DNA of 64,000 nt from Mytilus californianus (lineage: Eukaryota; Mollusca; Bivalvia; Mytilida; Mytilidae). Position numbers and translations under genes: made by a program. Shown here piece after piece: positions 1-10,922 of the stretch. The DNA is taken from positions 248,001 through 312,000 of the forward strand of contig NW_026262741.1 of assembly GCF_021869535.1 (NCBI RefSeq). Reading direction: 5' to 3'. The first letter of the stretch is position 1; each line of letters opens with the position of its first letter. The notes beneath the pieces were generated by a model, which worked only from the letters and a program-made list of their open reading frames with translations, was not told the DNA's origin and ran no database searches.

Positions 1-18
1 GCATAATTAGATATTTGA

Positions 19-438
19 TTGATTGATTGTTGGTTGCTTAACGTCCAGTGGCAAATATTTCATGCATATTCAGGACGAGAACAAGTTTACAATAAATACA
101 ATAGGTAGGTTCTGTAATAGATTAAGGGGTCAAGGTCGGAGAAATTTAGACTGCCACGGGAAATGAGGGTATATTGGATAGGGACAGAAATTTAGCCTTG
201 CAACAGGTCACCTACGGACCCTTCAAAGAGTTGTTGCAAGGGTTCTTAACGTGCAAAGAGCGTGGCACTCTCTTTACACGAGGCATCGGATTTAACGTCC
301 CCATTCTGACCGGACGTGGCTGCAAATTTGTACATCCCGCACAGCCAAACGGACGCCCCACTTTAGCACGGGTTTTACTGCCGGTCGGAGGAAGACCAAT
401 GGTGACCATACTTCTATTACCCGGTCACCCTTGGGGGG
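19..438 (-). mobile_element. SINE-like retroposon, copy A
   Basis: About 420-bp repeat whose tail (GATTGATTGATTG on the plus strand, ATCA-type on the minus strand) lies at the left end. It is flanked by the 13-bp direct repeat ATTAGATATTTGA at 6-18 and 439-451, the length expected of target-primed reverse transcription. Nearly identical to copies B and E. There is no credible coding sequence; the open frames inside it recur in every copy because the copies are alike. I see no convincing internal Pol III promoter, so SINE is inferred from size, tail and target duplication. Confidence 0.8.
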
Positions 439-451
439 ATTAGATATTTGA

Positions 452-799
452 ACCTAATACTTTATTTTTTTTAAAAAGACGGCAAATAAATATTTTGAAA
501 TTAGCAAGTTGCCATACAGTAAATTTGTCAACATGAGCAAGTTGCCGTACCTTAGACTTTATTTTTTATGGTCTATATTCTTTAAAAACCATCATTTTGA
601 CAACAAATTTCAGTAAATATGATGCCACACTATAATAATCTAAAAACGTGTCTGGAAAAATAATGAAAAACAGTTGAATATCTTGCCAATGGGGCGACAG
701 AGGACGATCGACCTCGAAATTTTCAGGTACTAAGTGGCAAGTTCTTGAGTATAACACAAAATCTTGTCTTAATTTTGTACTTATCGGCCTAATAATTTA
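452..799. other. Spacer, nothing recognised
   Basis: AT-rich stretch between two directly repeated SINE-like copies. I see no coding sequence, RNA gene or repeat in it. Confidence 0.5.
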
Positions 800-809
800 A
801 AGAATTATA

Positions 810-1234
810 TATTGATTGATTGATTGTTGGTTGCTTAACGTGCAGTGGCAAATATTTCATGCATATTCAGGACGAGAACAAGTTCACAATAAATACAATA
901 GGTAGGTTCTGTAATAGATTAAGGGATTAAGGTCGGAGAAATTTAGACTGCCACAGGAAATGAGGTTATATTGGATAGGGACAGAAATTTAGCCTTGCAA
1001 CAGGTCACCTACGGACCCTCAAAGAGTTGTTGCAAGGGTTCTTAACGTGCAAAGAACGTGGCACTTTCTTTACACGAGGCATCGGATTTAACGTCCCCAT
1101 TCTGACCGGACGTGGCTGCAAATTTGTACATCCCGCACAGCCAAACGGACGCCCCACTTTAGCACGGGTTTTACTGCCGGTCGGAGGAAGACCAATGGTG
1201 ACCATACTTCTATTCCCCAGTCACCCTTGGGGGG
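810..1234 (-). mobile_element. SINE-like retroposon, copy B
   Basis: Second full-length copy, same orientation as copy A and almost base-for-base identical. Flanked by the direct repeat AAGAATTATA at 800-809 and 1235-1244, so it is an independent insertion and not a duplication of copy A. The tail is at the left end (ATTGATTGATTG). Confidence 0.8.
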
Positions 1235-1244
1235 AAGAATTATA

Positions 1245-2084
1245 GATCAGAAAATCATTTCTTTAGCGGTACACTCGTCAAATCAGTAGAAAGGCTTTAA
1301 ATTGAATGACTTCTTACCTTGTTTACTTTTTTTTCCATTTCTCTCCGCTTCGTTAGTACCCAATTTCCGGTGGTGATGATACACATTGATAACAGCATCC
1401 TACTTTAACCGAGACATTTTCATTGCCCAAAATATGCCTTTCCTTACAGAAATCAAAGCACGAAAGCGCTGTAAAGGCAGTTAATTAAAGGTTGTGTGTA
1501 TTTTTAGTCCAGTTATATCATTGTCTTGCTTAGTACAGTGTACTTATCAGAGGTGGCTTTCAGTATTTAAGATTTAGAGTTCTCTAATGATATTGAACAA
1601 GTTTTATGAATGTCATATTCTGAGCACTATATGAAGGCGGTTGTTCTCACTTGTTTATGAACTAGTGCATTATGTCCAGTTTGTACCTTTTTTATCTATG
1701 TTTATAGTCAAATACTGTTTAAAATAGTTAGGCATTTTCTTTTTAGTAATAAGTAAATGTTATCAACTGTATTTTATTCAACTTTGCAAATGTGGTTTGT
1801 TACTGGTAAGTATGGATGATAGTTGTTTCATTGGCAATCATAACACATCTTATTTATATAATGATCTATATTCAACGACCTCAGGTACAAAAAAAATGTA
1901 TGTAACTGAACTATGATGGAAAACCTTTGACTTCTTTCTTTTATATAAACTTTTGATTTGGTACCATAGTACTATGTAGAATAAATGTACATTGCAACAT
2001 GTCAACTCTTTCAATGACAATACTTTTTTTAGAAACTATAACTCCAAGCAAAATTATATTTCCAAGTATAAAGTAATTGATGAA
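1245..2084. other. Intergenic, one small repeat relic
   Basis: No gene seen. Bases 1805-1856 match the 3' end of the dispersed repeat described at 26280-26615 (GTTTCATTGGCAATCATA block). The rest is AT-rich unique-looking sequence. Confidence 0.4.
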
Positions 2085-2703
2085 TGAATCGCTCACCTGT
2101 ATTTCTGAGAAGATTTTTAAATGTTAGCAAACTTGATGAACAAATTGTGTAAAATTGTCTTTAAAGGGCAATAATTCCTTAAGGGGTCAATTGACAATTC
2201 TGGTCTTATTAACTTTTTCGTAGATCTTACTTTGCTGAACATTATTGCTGTTTACAGTTTATATCTATCTATAATAATATTCAAGATAACAAAAAACTGC
2301 AAAATTTCCTTAAAACTACCAATTTAGTGGCAGCAACCCAACAAGGTTGTTCGATTCGTCTGAAAATTTCAGGGCCGATAGATCTTGACCAATTGAACAA
2401 TTTTACCATGTCAGATTTGCTCTAAAAGCTTTAGTTTTTAAGATATAAGCCAAAAACTGCATTTGACCCCTATGTTCTATTTTTAGCCATGGTGGCCATG
2501 TTTGTCGATGGATCAAAACTTCGGATACAATTTATAAACTAGATACCCTAAGGAACATTTAGTTAAAGTTTGAAGGTATTTGGCCCAGTAGAGGAGAAGA
2601 TTTTTGAAATAGTTTACGACGACAGACGACGACGGACGCCAAGTGATGGCATAAGCTCACATGGGGCCTGAACATGGGGCCCTTCGGGCCCCGGTGAGCT
2701 TAA
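2085..2703 (-). repeat. Dispersed CTCACC-ended repeat, copy 1
   Basis: About 620-bp repeat, the reverse complement of the element at 44178-45045. Shared blocks include CGCTCACCTGTATTTC, the segment around CATGTTTGTCGATGGATC and TCGATTCGTCTGAAAATTTC. It ends in a strong hairpin at 2656-2701, where an inner GGGGCCC/GGGCCCC stem lies inside an outer AGCTCAC/GTGAGCT stem. No protein is encoded. I recall similar sequence as widespread in bivalves; its transposon class is unknown to me. Confidence 0.65.
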
Positions 2704-3129
2704 AAGGAGTTCTTAATTAAGAAATAAACTGATTCACTGAGCGCAGCTAGATACACCCGCAGAGGTCCAACCCTGAACAGTTGGGGCAAAAATGGACACA
2801 ATATTTAAGCTTGATACAGGTCTGAATTTGGATTGTAATTAAATATTTGATAAATTGGGGATCAGAATATTTTTGACACTCATCAATTCTTCTGTCTCTT
2901 GACAGGAAAAAAATAGGACAACCGACTAAATTATTTTGCATTATTATCTGTCACGTGACATAAGCTGCAAACACACTATTGGATTTGATAACATGATGAT
3001 ATACAATTCTGTCCCGACATATAATACATTTCTTTCAATCAAATTAATCAACAGAAGTCATTGTGAGTTTGTTGATTCAGAAAGAAAATATCATTTTCCC
3101 TTAATCGTAGAAATTTAACGGGAAGGGAT
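2704..3129. other. Spacer, nothing recognised
   Basis: Short open frames on both strands have no recognisable motif. No repeat structure seen. Confidence 0.4.
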
Positions 3130-3455
3130 CATTTGATTGATTAATTGTTGGTTGCTTAACGTCCAGTGGCAAATATTTCATGCATGTTCAGGACGAGAAC
3201 ACATTAACAATAAATACAATAGGCCACCTACGGACCCCTCAAAGAGTTGTTGCAAGGGTTCTTAACGTGCAGAGAGCGTGACACTCTCTCTTCACGAGGC
3301 ATCGGATTTAACGTCCCCATTCTGACCACACGTGGCTGCGTACTTGATACATCCCGCACAACCAAACGGACGCCCCACTTTGGCAAGGGTTTTACTGCCG
3401 GTCCGAAAAAGACCTGTAGTGACCATATTTCTATTCCCCAGTCACCCTTGGGGGC
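3130..3455 (-). mobile_element. SINE-like retroposon, copy C (internally deleted)
   Basis: Tail (TTGATTGATTAATTG) at the left. Compared with copy A it lacks about 100 bp between the GAGAAC block near 3197 and the GCCACCTACGG block at 3223, and it is more diverged in the CACACGTGGCTGCG part. I cannot find a target duplication, so it is probably an older copy. Confidence 0.7.
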
Positions 3456-4340
3456 CAATATATGAAGAAGACCTCGAGAGTATAAAATTGGATCAATTAT
3501 TACATAGGAACATCAGTTCAAGAAGAATGGGAAGATGTTCTTGGGGATGGGGAAGGGATCATAGTCGGGGTGGTAATCCTTTGTCTTCTACTCACTAGTA
3601 TTGATATGATTTGGTCCCATTACTTTCTATGGAACAATCATTTAAACAACTAAAGCAAATCTAGTTTCTTTTATATTAAATACCATGACGTCAAACGTGT
3701 GAACAGAAGTTTTTTGATATTCCGGTCTATCTTATAGTTTGTATGAGTTTCAAGATTACACATATTATCAACCACTTTTTAAACTAAAACAACTATTAAA
3801 TCCTGAATTTATTATTACATCTGTAGTTCTTAACTTTTTGTATTATATATGTTTGTATTTTTGTTAGCTTGACCCACATGGGTGTATTTTGCAAGTAAAA
3901 TTATTATTATTGACAAATATGAACTTATTAAAGATAAACAATGAAAATAATTGTATAACGAAAAATGTTTTGAGGCTAATTTTATGAAATCATGTTGGGA
4001 TCGTTAGCGATCGTAGAAATAATATCTATTCCACATATACCAAGGGGAAATTCGTGCAAAGCATTATTATTAATTATATCATTGCATTTAATAGAAAAAG
4101 ATGGATTTTGCGGCAAATAAAACAAAGATGTTTGTAGAAAATACACAGACTTGAATACAAACATTTATTACATATAGTAGTCTCATGATTTTCTATGATG
4201 TGCTAGCGTTCATTGCTTTTAAACTATTTTTAATTTCAAAAAAGCTTTGGACTGAGTCGAGCGCCTAGAAGGTGTACTTGATTTGGTTCAAATTTATATT
4301 TGTTAACCAATATCATTACAAGGATGAGTGAGAAATAGAT
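3456..4340. other. Intergenic, nothing recognised
   Basis: AT-rich sequence with scattered stops. No motif, RNA gene or repeat found. Confidence 0.4.
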
Positions 4341-4970
4341 ATATGGTAACTTTGCCTTCTTCCGACCGGCAGTAAAACGCTTGCCAAAGTTTTGCGTCTG
4401 TTTGGCTGTGCGAGATGTATCAAGTGTGCAGCCACGTCCGGTCAAAATGGGGACGTTAAATCCGATGTCTCGTGTAAAGACAGTGTCACGCTCTTTGCAT
4501 GTTAAGGGAGCTACCATTTGATTTTTATGGGGGGGGGAGGGGTAATCTCCTGCCTTTTTATTTTTCACTCTATTCAGTCCTGCATTTTTTTTAAAAAGTT
4601 TATCCTGACTTTTTTTTGCAAGTGTCTCATCCTGCCATTTTTTTTACTCAAAACTCCTCTCCTGCCTATTTTTTTCAAATTTCATCCTAGCCGACCCCCC
4701 CCCCCCCCCCCCCATTAAAATCAAATGGTAGCTCCCTAAGAACCCTTGCAACTACTCTTTAAGGGGTCTGTAGGTGGATTGTTGCAAGTAAACCTTCTGT
4801 CCCTATCCATTATACCCTCATTTTCCAGTGGCAATCTAAATGTCCCCGACCATCATCCCGAATGGTCTCTTTTACAAGACCGACGTATTGTATTTATTGC
4901 CAATTTGTTCTCATCCTGAACATGCATGAAATAGTTGCCACTGGACGTTAAGTAACGAATAATCAATCAT
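4341..4970 (+). mobile_element. SINE-like retroposon, copy D, split by an inserted element
   Basis: Plus-orientation copy, truncated at the 5' end and diverged from the others, with its AATCAATCATT tail at the right. It is interrupted at its GTTAAGAACCC motif by the 231-bp inverted-repeat element at 4506-4736. Taking out that element and one TAA restores the SINE sequence. Confidence 0.75.
4506..4736. mobile_element. MITE with TAA target duplication
   Basis: Inverted ends GGGAGCTACCATTTGATTTT and its near-complement ending AAATGGTAGCTCCC, each leading into a long G run (left) or C run (right). Flanked by TAA at 4503-4505 and 4737-4739 inside the SINE, where an uninterrupted copy has one TAA. 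A 3-bp TAA duplication is typical of PIF/Harbinger MITEs. The interior is T-rich with no coding sequence. Confidence 0.8.
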
Positions 4971-5249
4971 TTAACCGATATCTAAATTGATAATTGTGTT
5001 TCAAGGAAATCTATGCATGCAATAATTCTCTATCTATCAAGCATCGAATTGCAAAAATTGATTACAAGGGGAAAGGCTGTTGATTTTCTATAAAATTACC
5101 ATATGTTCAACATTGTCCCTCCTCAATCCAGTAAAAAATTAACCAATTTGTTCTGTCAAATCAGCAGAGGATAAGTAAATGTTCATGTGAATACGCTGAA
5201 CTCTCCCCATCTGATGATTGTCCAAGTGTCTGTATGACGTCTTAAGAAG
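4971..5249. other. Spacer, nothing recognised
   Basis: No gene or repeat recognised between SINE copy D and the candidate exon. Confidence 0.4.
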
Positions 5250-5259
5250 TCTATTTTAC

Positions 5260-5459
5260 CTGCATATCTACATGTGTAGCTGGTATAGGTACAACCTGTA
5301 CTACATGAATTTCGTTAGTGAAACTTGCAGCAACTTGTCTTGCATTTAGGGTGTCAATTAATAGGGTTAATTTTCTAACTGGTCCTATTTTCCTATCCAA
5401 TAGTTTTTGAATGTCTGTATCTATCAAGTTCCTTAGGGCAAGTCCATCTATTTCATTTT
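5260..5459 (-). CDS. Candidate exon: C-terminal half of a SAM-like domain
   Basis: A 200-bp open segment on the minus strand, bounded by a good acceptor (TGTATGATTATAG before base 5459) and a good donor (CAG then GTAAAA after 5260). It encodes 66 codons beginning NEIDGLALRNLIDTDIQKLL and continuing KIGPVRKLTLLIDTL. The ENEIDG.AL..L...D...L..KIGPVRKL pattern matches the second half of sterile-alpha-motif (SAM) domains, which mediate protein oligomerisation. The first half of the domain should be on an upstream exon, at higher coordinates, which I did not find. The entry phase is 1 and the exit phase 0. This is one of few segments here that looks like a conventional gene piece; the product is unknown and an orphan duplicated exon cannot be excluded. 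Confidence 0.45.
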
Positions 5460-5789
5460 CTATAATCATACAACAAATATCACAAAAATCAAAACATTTG
5501 CTCACAATTATGCCTTCCTTTTTTAATGCGAAAATTCAGGGGAAAAAAGATTACGCCAACACCACACAAAATCTACTTTATAGAGCATCACATGCATCTT
5601 GCCTTCATAGAAATGACATATTTGTGGCCAATAGCTTATGGACCGGAACCCCAGGCAACCTCATCACCATTGCCAGGAAATTTCTTCTGATAATGTAATA
5701 TTTTTTCAAAATTTTCACAAGTGGACAGGCAAAGAAGAATATTATTCGTGGAAACTAGTGCAAGAAATGAAAAGATTTTTAAAGAAAAT

Positions 5790-6001
5790 TACTGTGGATT
5801 CATTTATTTTCGTGGGTACCAATTTTCGTGGATTGATAAAAACCTGCATTTTCGTGGATATTTAATTTCGTGGTTTTGCCAAAATCTGCATACAACCCTA
5901 ATGAAAATTTGCAGTTCGTTGAACATTTTAATTCGTGGTTCACCTGTACCCACGAAATCCACGAAAATTGGTATCCAACGAATAATAATGAATCCACAGT
6001 A
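5790..6001. mobile_element. MITE, TACTGTGGATTC family
   Basis: A 212-bp near-palindrome. The left end TACTGTGGATTCATTTAT and the right end ending GAATCCACAGTA are complementary over about 45 bp, including an ATTTTCGTGGAT block. The interior repeats TTTCGTGG several times. Ends TA..CAGTA/TACTG with a TA target fit a Tc1/mariner-type MITE. Open frames in it run through the palindrome and are not genes. Confidence 0.8.
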
Positions 6002-7302
6002 AGCCTATTCAACTTCGTGGAGAAAGTGATTTAGGAAATGGGGAAAATAACCTTGAACTTTCCGTCAAATAGGCCAATGATAAATGGAAAAATAAAATAA
6101 ACGAGAATGTTTTCTAAGGATGCAATAACATTTGGCTCATTTAAGTATGAAAGCAGATTTCCATGGGCCTATTACAATGTTGTCAAAGATTGTTATATTT
6201 GTTAGTACCGTCAACTTTTCCCAGCACATCATAACAACTGTTTGCAATTTGTTAATATAGATGTTAAATATGTTATACGACACATTTTTCCCAATTGGCT
6301 TGGGCCCAGGCCCCATTCGAAAAGGGTAGGAAAATCACTGGTTAGTGAACCAACTCCTTCAATACATACACCACAGTTGGAAATTTTGTACTGATCTTGC
6401 ATTGCAAAGTCATGCTGAGAAGTGTAACATAGCCCGAATAGACATTAAGTCCATTATTCTAGATCCAATTAAATGTTAAACTGTTTTATTGCCAATTAAA
6501 ATAATGTTCATAAGTATTAGATAGTTAGGATCATGTTTTCTTTTTCAGTACGAGATGATTACAGAATAAAGATTGAGTTAATGACAAAAGAATGTTTTGA
6601 TTTATAAAAGACAAATGATAAAAAATTTAAAATGTTTACTGAATCAACTCTTTTTTAAACATAGTTGATTGAATATTGGCTGCTTAAAGCCAGTCACACA
6701 TACACCATCATCACATGATAAAACAGGAAGAGGAAACGTGAATCGAAAAAAATCTGGTAATCGTAGGTTGTATATCTAATATGTCTTTTGACATGGTTGA
6801 ACGAAACATTCATTTAAAAACCAAAACCATTTATATATATATATACTTCAAATTATGTACATATACATGCAAGTACCTGAGGTTGTGTCATATCACATCA
6901 CACCTTGATACCCCACATACTGGCCTTGATGGATCATACTGCTTTGCAATAAATCAACGGTTGAACCCTTGTATGAAATCATTGCCTCGTCAATGCGTTG
7001 GTTCTTCGGAGGTTTATTTGCTACACGACATCATTCAAGAACACATTCTAAAATAGGTTGAATTCTTGCAAGTTTTTCTGGTGATTCTGCTTGTGGTTCA
7101 TTCACGTGTAAATATTGGAACGTAGTCAGGAACCATTATGATGCCTATAAGAATAAAGATTCCTAGTAAAGATAAACTATACACTTTTAACTTTTTGTAA
7201 AAAAAACCTATTTATATATCACTTTTAAATAAACATCATGTAATAGGCTGTGCATACATATTGTGACATACAAAATATCCCCGCCAAGTTTTAATATGCA
7301 CC
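6002..7302. other. Intergenic, nothing firm
   Basis: No gene recognised. Bases 6661-6690 weakly resemble a SINE tail (TTGATTGAATATTGGCTGCTTAA) and 6832-6845 is a short TA microsatellite. A 91-codon open frame near 6781-7056 has no recognisable motif. Confidence 0.35.
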
Positions 7303-8027
7303 ATAAAATTGAGAATGGAAATGGGGAATGTGTCAAAGAGACAACAACCCGACCATAGAACGGACAACAGCAGAAGGTCACCAACAGGTCTTCAATGCAG
7401 CGAGAAATTCCCGCACCCCGAGGCGTCCTTCAGCTGGCCCCTAAACAAATATATATACTAGTTCAGTGATAATGAACGCCATACTAAACTCCAAAGTGTA
7501 CACAAGAAACTAAAATTAAAAATAATACAAGACTGACAAAGGCTAGAGGCTCCTGACTTGGGACAGGCGCAAAAATGCGGCGGGGTTAAACATGTTTATG
7601 AGATCTCAACCCTCCCCCTATACCTCTAGCCAATGTAGAAAAGTAAACGCATAACAATACGCACATTAAAATTCAGTTCAAGAGAAGTCCGAGTCTGATG
7701 TCAGAAGATGTAACCAAAGAAAATAAACAAAATGTCAATAATACATAAATAACAACAGACTACTAGCAGTTAACTGACATGCCAGCTCCAGACTTCAATT
7801 AAACTGATTGAAAGATTATGTCTTCATCATATGAATATCAGGCACAATCCTTCCCGTTAGGGGTTTAGTATCATACCATCATAACATATATGAGAAGAAG
7901 ATAACCCGTGTCATGCCAACAACTGGTTTTTAAATAAATGTGTTTAGTGCCGATGCAAAGACCCTATAAGTGAATCAATATTAACGCCAAAATATGCAAT
8001 CTTTAATGACCTGACAACAGTATCGTA
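7303..8027 (-). mobile_element. 3' end of an RT element (C-terminus plus 3' UTR)
   Basis: On the minus strand the block begins with the last codons of a protein ending LKIAYFGVNIDSLIGSLHRH-stop (stop near 7950) and continues as a ~640-bp noncoding segment ending in ATTCTCAATTTTA. Copies or pieces are at 10739-10922, 16994-17300 and 56757-57375. I recall the segment as a common Mytilus repeat. The coding tail shows it is the 3' end of a retroelement, 5'-truncated at about 8027. The assignment to the same RT family as 28560-28867 is inferred. Confidence 0.6.
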
Positions 8028-8185
8028 ATATGCATGCATAGAGATCTAAACGATGGCGAACGAAATTTCTGGTCAATATATCTTTTGTCAATTCTGTAAT
8101 GATATGTGGTAAATAAAGGCAACAGTAGTATACCGCTTGGTCAATCAAGAAACTTATATATTTAAACAACTCTTCTATTTGGTGG

Positions 8186-8611
8186 ACCCCCCAAGGGTGA
8201 CTGGGGAATAGAAGTATGGTCACCATTGGTCTTCCTCCGACCGGCAGTAAAACCCGTGCTAAAGTGGGGCGTCCGTTTGGCTGTGCGGGATGTACAAATT
8301 TGCAGCCACGTCCGGTCAGAATGGGGACGTTAAATCCGATGCCTCGTGTAAAGAGAGTGCCACGCTTTTTGCACGTTAAGAACCCTTGCAACAACTCTTT
8401 GAGGGGTCCGTAGGTGACCTGTTGCAAGGCTAAATTTCTGTCCCTATCCAATATACCCTCATTTCCCGTGGCAGTCTAAATTTCTCCGACCTTAATCCCT
8501 TAATCTATTACAGAACCTACCTATTGTATTTATTGTTAATTTGTTCTCGTCCTGAATATGCATGAAATATTTGCCACTGGACGTTAAGCAACCAACAATC
8601 AATCAATCAAT
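8186..8611 (+). mobile_element. SINE-like retroposon, copy E
   Basis: Full-length plus-orientation copy, beginning ACCCCCCAAGGGTGACTGGG and ending CAACCAACAATCAATCAATC. Flanked by the 11-bp direct repeat CTATTTGGTGG at 8175-8185 and 8612-8622. Near-identical to copies A and B, so insertion was recent. Confidence 0.85.
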
Positions 8612-8622
8612 CTATTTGGTGG

Positions 8623-10022
8623 TCGAAGATTTTATTACAGGTCAGCTTACTTTTTCAGATCTATAAACACGTTTTTTTCTTTCTTTCAAGCAATCAATTA
8701 TGTGCTTCGATCATTCAGTTTATGGATGATTCAACATGGTTTAATAGCTAGTTCAACATAAGACTTGTATTACATTCGGAAAATTCCATTACATTGACCG
8801 TAACCGGTATGTGAACAAAACAAACAGACATAATAGGTAAAAATGTTGAAAAATAGGGGTACAGCAGTCACCATTGTGTTACAATCATAATCACTTAAAA
8901 AATAAACAAAAATGAAACGTAGAAGCACTAAAAGGCATTTAAACAAAGCACATTAGCAAAAATGAGAGACAAGAATATTTTTGTTTACCATAGTACTATA
9001 GCACAATGACGGGATGTATAAGTGCATAGTCATGTTATATGTATGACATGGATAGCTAGTGTACAATTCCAAAAAAATCAAATACCCCACAAATCAGTTC
9101 CATCATTTATATTGATTGATTGATTCATGTTTGCTGTACGCCGATTTTCGCAATTGTGAGGAATATTCAATATTAACGCTACAATTTAATTGAATTTCAT
9201 TTATTTTAATTGGTCTGTATGCAAAATTTAATGCATTGCAAATAAAATCATGGGAGTGAGAACATGCTACACTGTACTCTCCACTGTCAGAAAAAAGAGT
9301 AAACTAACAACAGTGGTCTGATACTTCTGTTCAGTGATAAATGCATCTAAAATGACAATGAACAAGTAAATGTATCTAACTATTATCAATTTTGTTTTTC
9401 TCATTTTTGTTTTTACATTTGCTATTCGGGACTTTTTATCGATATATACTAGTATGCGGTATGGGTTTTGCTTTTATTGAAGAAGACCACCTTCCTTCAA
9501 AGAGTACTGTGACAGTCTATTGGTACCCTTCTTTTTCGGTTCTGCAGCATGAAATTATCCTTTTAAGCTTCGCAGGCTCCTGCAGGAATAGGATCCGGAT
9601 GGCACTTTATCTACGCTGAAGTCATAACGGTTTCGTTTACTGTTTTACCTCATGTTATCCGCACTTGGTTTAGTTACAGAGGCAGACCTATTTAGTCGTA
9701 GAATTGGGTTGTGTACTACTTACTCCTCACTAACTATGTCATTTCATCGGTCTTAACTGAGAATAGACGTTCGGCACCTACCCAGATCATACTTTTAGAG
9801 AAATGTCGTCAACTCTTTTCGCGCGCATTCTAGAAGAGTATAGAGTTTTACTTCCTGTTGGAACTGATATGTATATTTTATAGGGTGTGAATCCACCAAG
9901 CCCCCACCTACATACAACAGAATAAAACAAATGGTTTACCTGGGAATGCACATGCATCATGTCCCCATCTGAATCATACACTGCTAGTGTTGGATACAAG
10001 TAGGGGCGTGGTATAAAACACT
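8623..10022. other. Intergenic, short repeat relics only
   Basis: No gene recognised. A TGATTGATTGATTCATG stretch near 9114 may be an old SINE tail. Bases 9453-9488 carry the TATGCGGTATGGGTTTTGC block of the repeat at 26280-26615. Confidence 0.35.
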
Positions 10023-10465
10023 GCCTCCCCAAAGGGTGACTAGGGAGTGGAAATATGGTCACTCATACCACATCTTCCTATATACTTGGTATTCTTCCGA
10101 CCGGCAGTAAAACGCTTGCCAAAGTGGGGCGTACGTTTTGCTGTGCGGAATGTATTAAGTTTGCAACCACGTCCGGTCAGAATGAGGACGTTAAAGCCGA
10201 TGACTCGGGTAAAGAGAGGTACGAACCGTTACAACAAATCTTTGAGGGGATCATACGTGTCATGTCGCAAGGCAAAATTTTTCTCCCTATTCAATATTCC
10301 CTCAACCATATATTAATATTTCCAGTGGCAGTCCTTATTTTCCCGACCATCATCCCGGATGGAATCTGTTATTACAGGACCTACCTATTGTTATTTTGTT
10401 CAAGTCCTGAATATGCATGAAATATTTGCCACTGAACGTTAAGCAACCAACAATCAATCAATAAT
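10023..10465 (+). mobile_element. SINE-like retroposon, copy F (diverged)
   Basis: Plus-orientation copy beginning CCTCCCCAAAGGGTGACTAGG and ending ACCAACAATCAATCAATAA. It carries more substitutions and small indels than copies A, B and E. No clear target duplication, so probably older. Confidence 0.75.
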
Positions 10466-10738
10466 CACGTTCAGTACTGTGTGGATGTTCTCATCCAGGA
10501 AAAGAAAACTTCTATTCTGTCTTACCCTATGTGCCTTCCGGCATAATAAGAATGAGATAGATAGATTGATATATATGATAAGTGCATGATTTTCAATAAC
10601 ATTTATTACATTTTATGAAATTATCCAACATAGTTATCATAGTTACCCTATCCATACATCTTATAGCCTTGATCTGTCGATGTAAGGCGTCAAAGAAAAA
10701 AAATATAATAGCCTTTTGAGACGTCATAATTATTTGGA

Positions 10739-10922
10739 CTATGACAATGGACGTCATACTAAACTCCGAATTATACACAAGAAACTAAAATTAAAAATCA
10801 TACAAGACTAACAAAGGCCGGAGGCTCCTGACTTGGGACAGGCGCAAAATTGCGGCGGGGTTAAACATGTTTTTTGAGATCTCAACCCTCCCCCTATACC
10901 TCTAGCTAATGTAGAAAAAACA
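10739..10922 (-). repeat. Partial RT-element 3' UTR
   Basis: Contains the middle of the 7303-8027 block: ACACAAGAAACTAAAATTA, GGCTCCTGACTTGGGACAGG and GCGGCGGGGTTAAACATG, ending at the CCTCTAGCTAATGTAG motif. Confidence 0.65.

Noticed and set aside
174..1245. Open frames of 65-89 codons in the SINE-like copies, and the longer 156-codon frame at 7981-8451
   Set aside because: They recur on both strands of every copy only because the copies are nearly identical; the longer one joins SINE to unrelated neighbours and has no protein family match.
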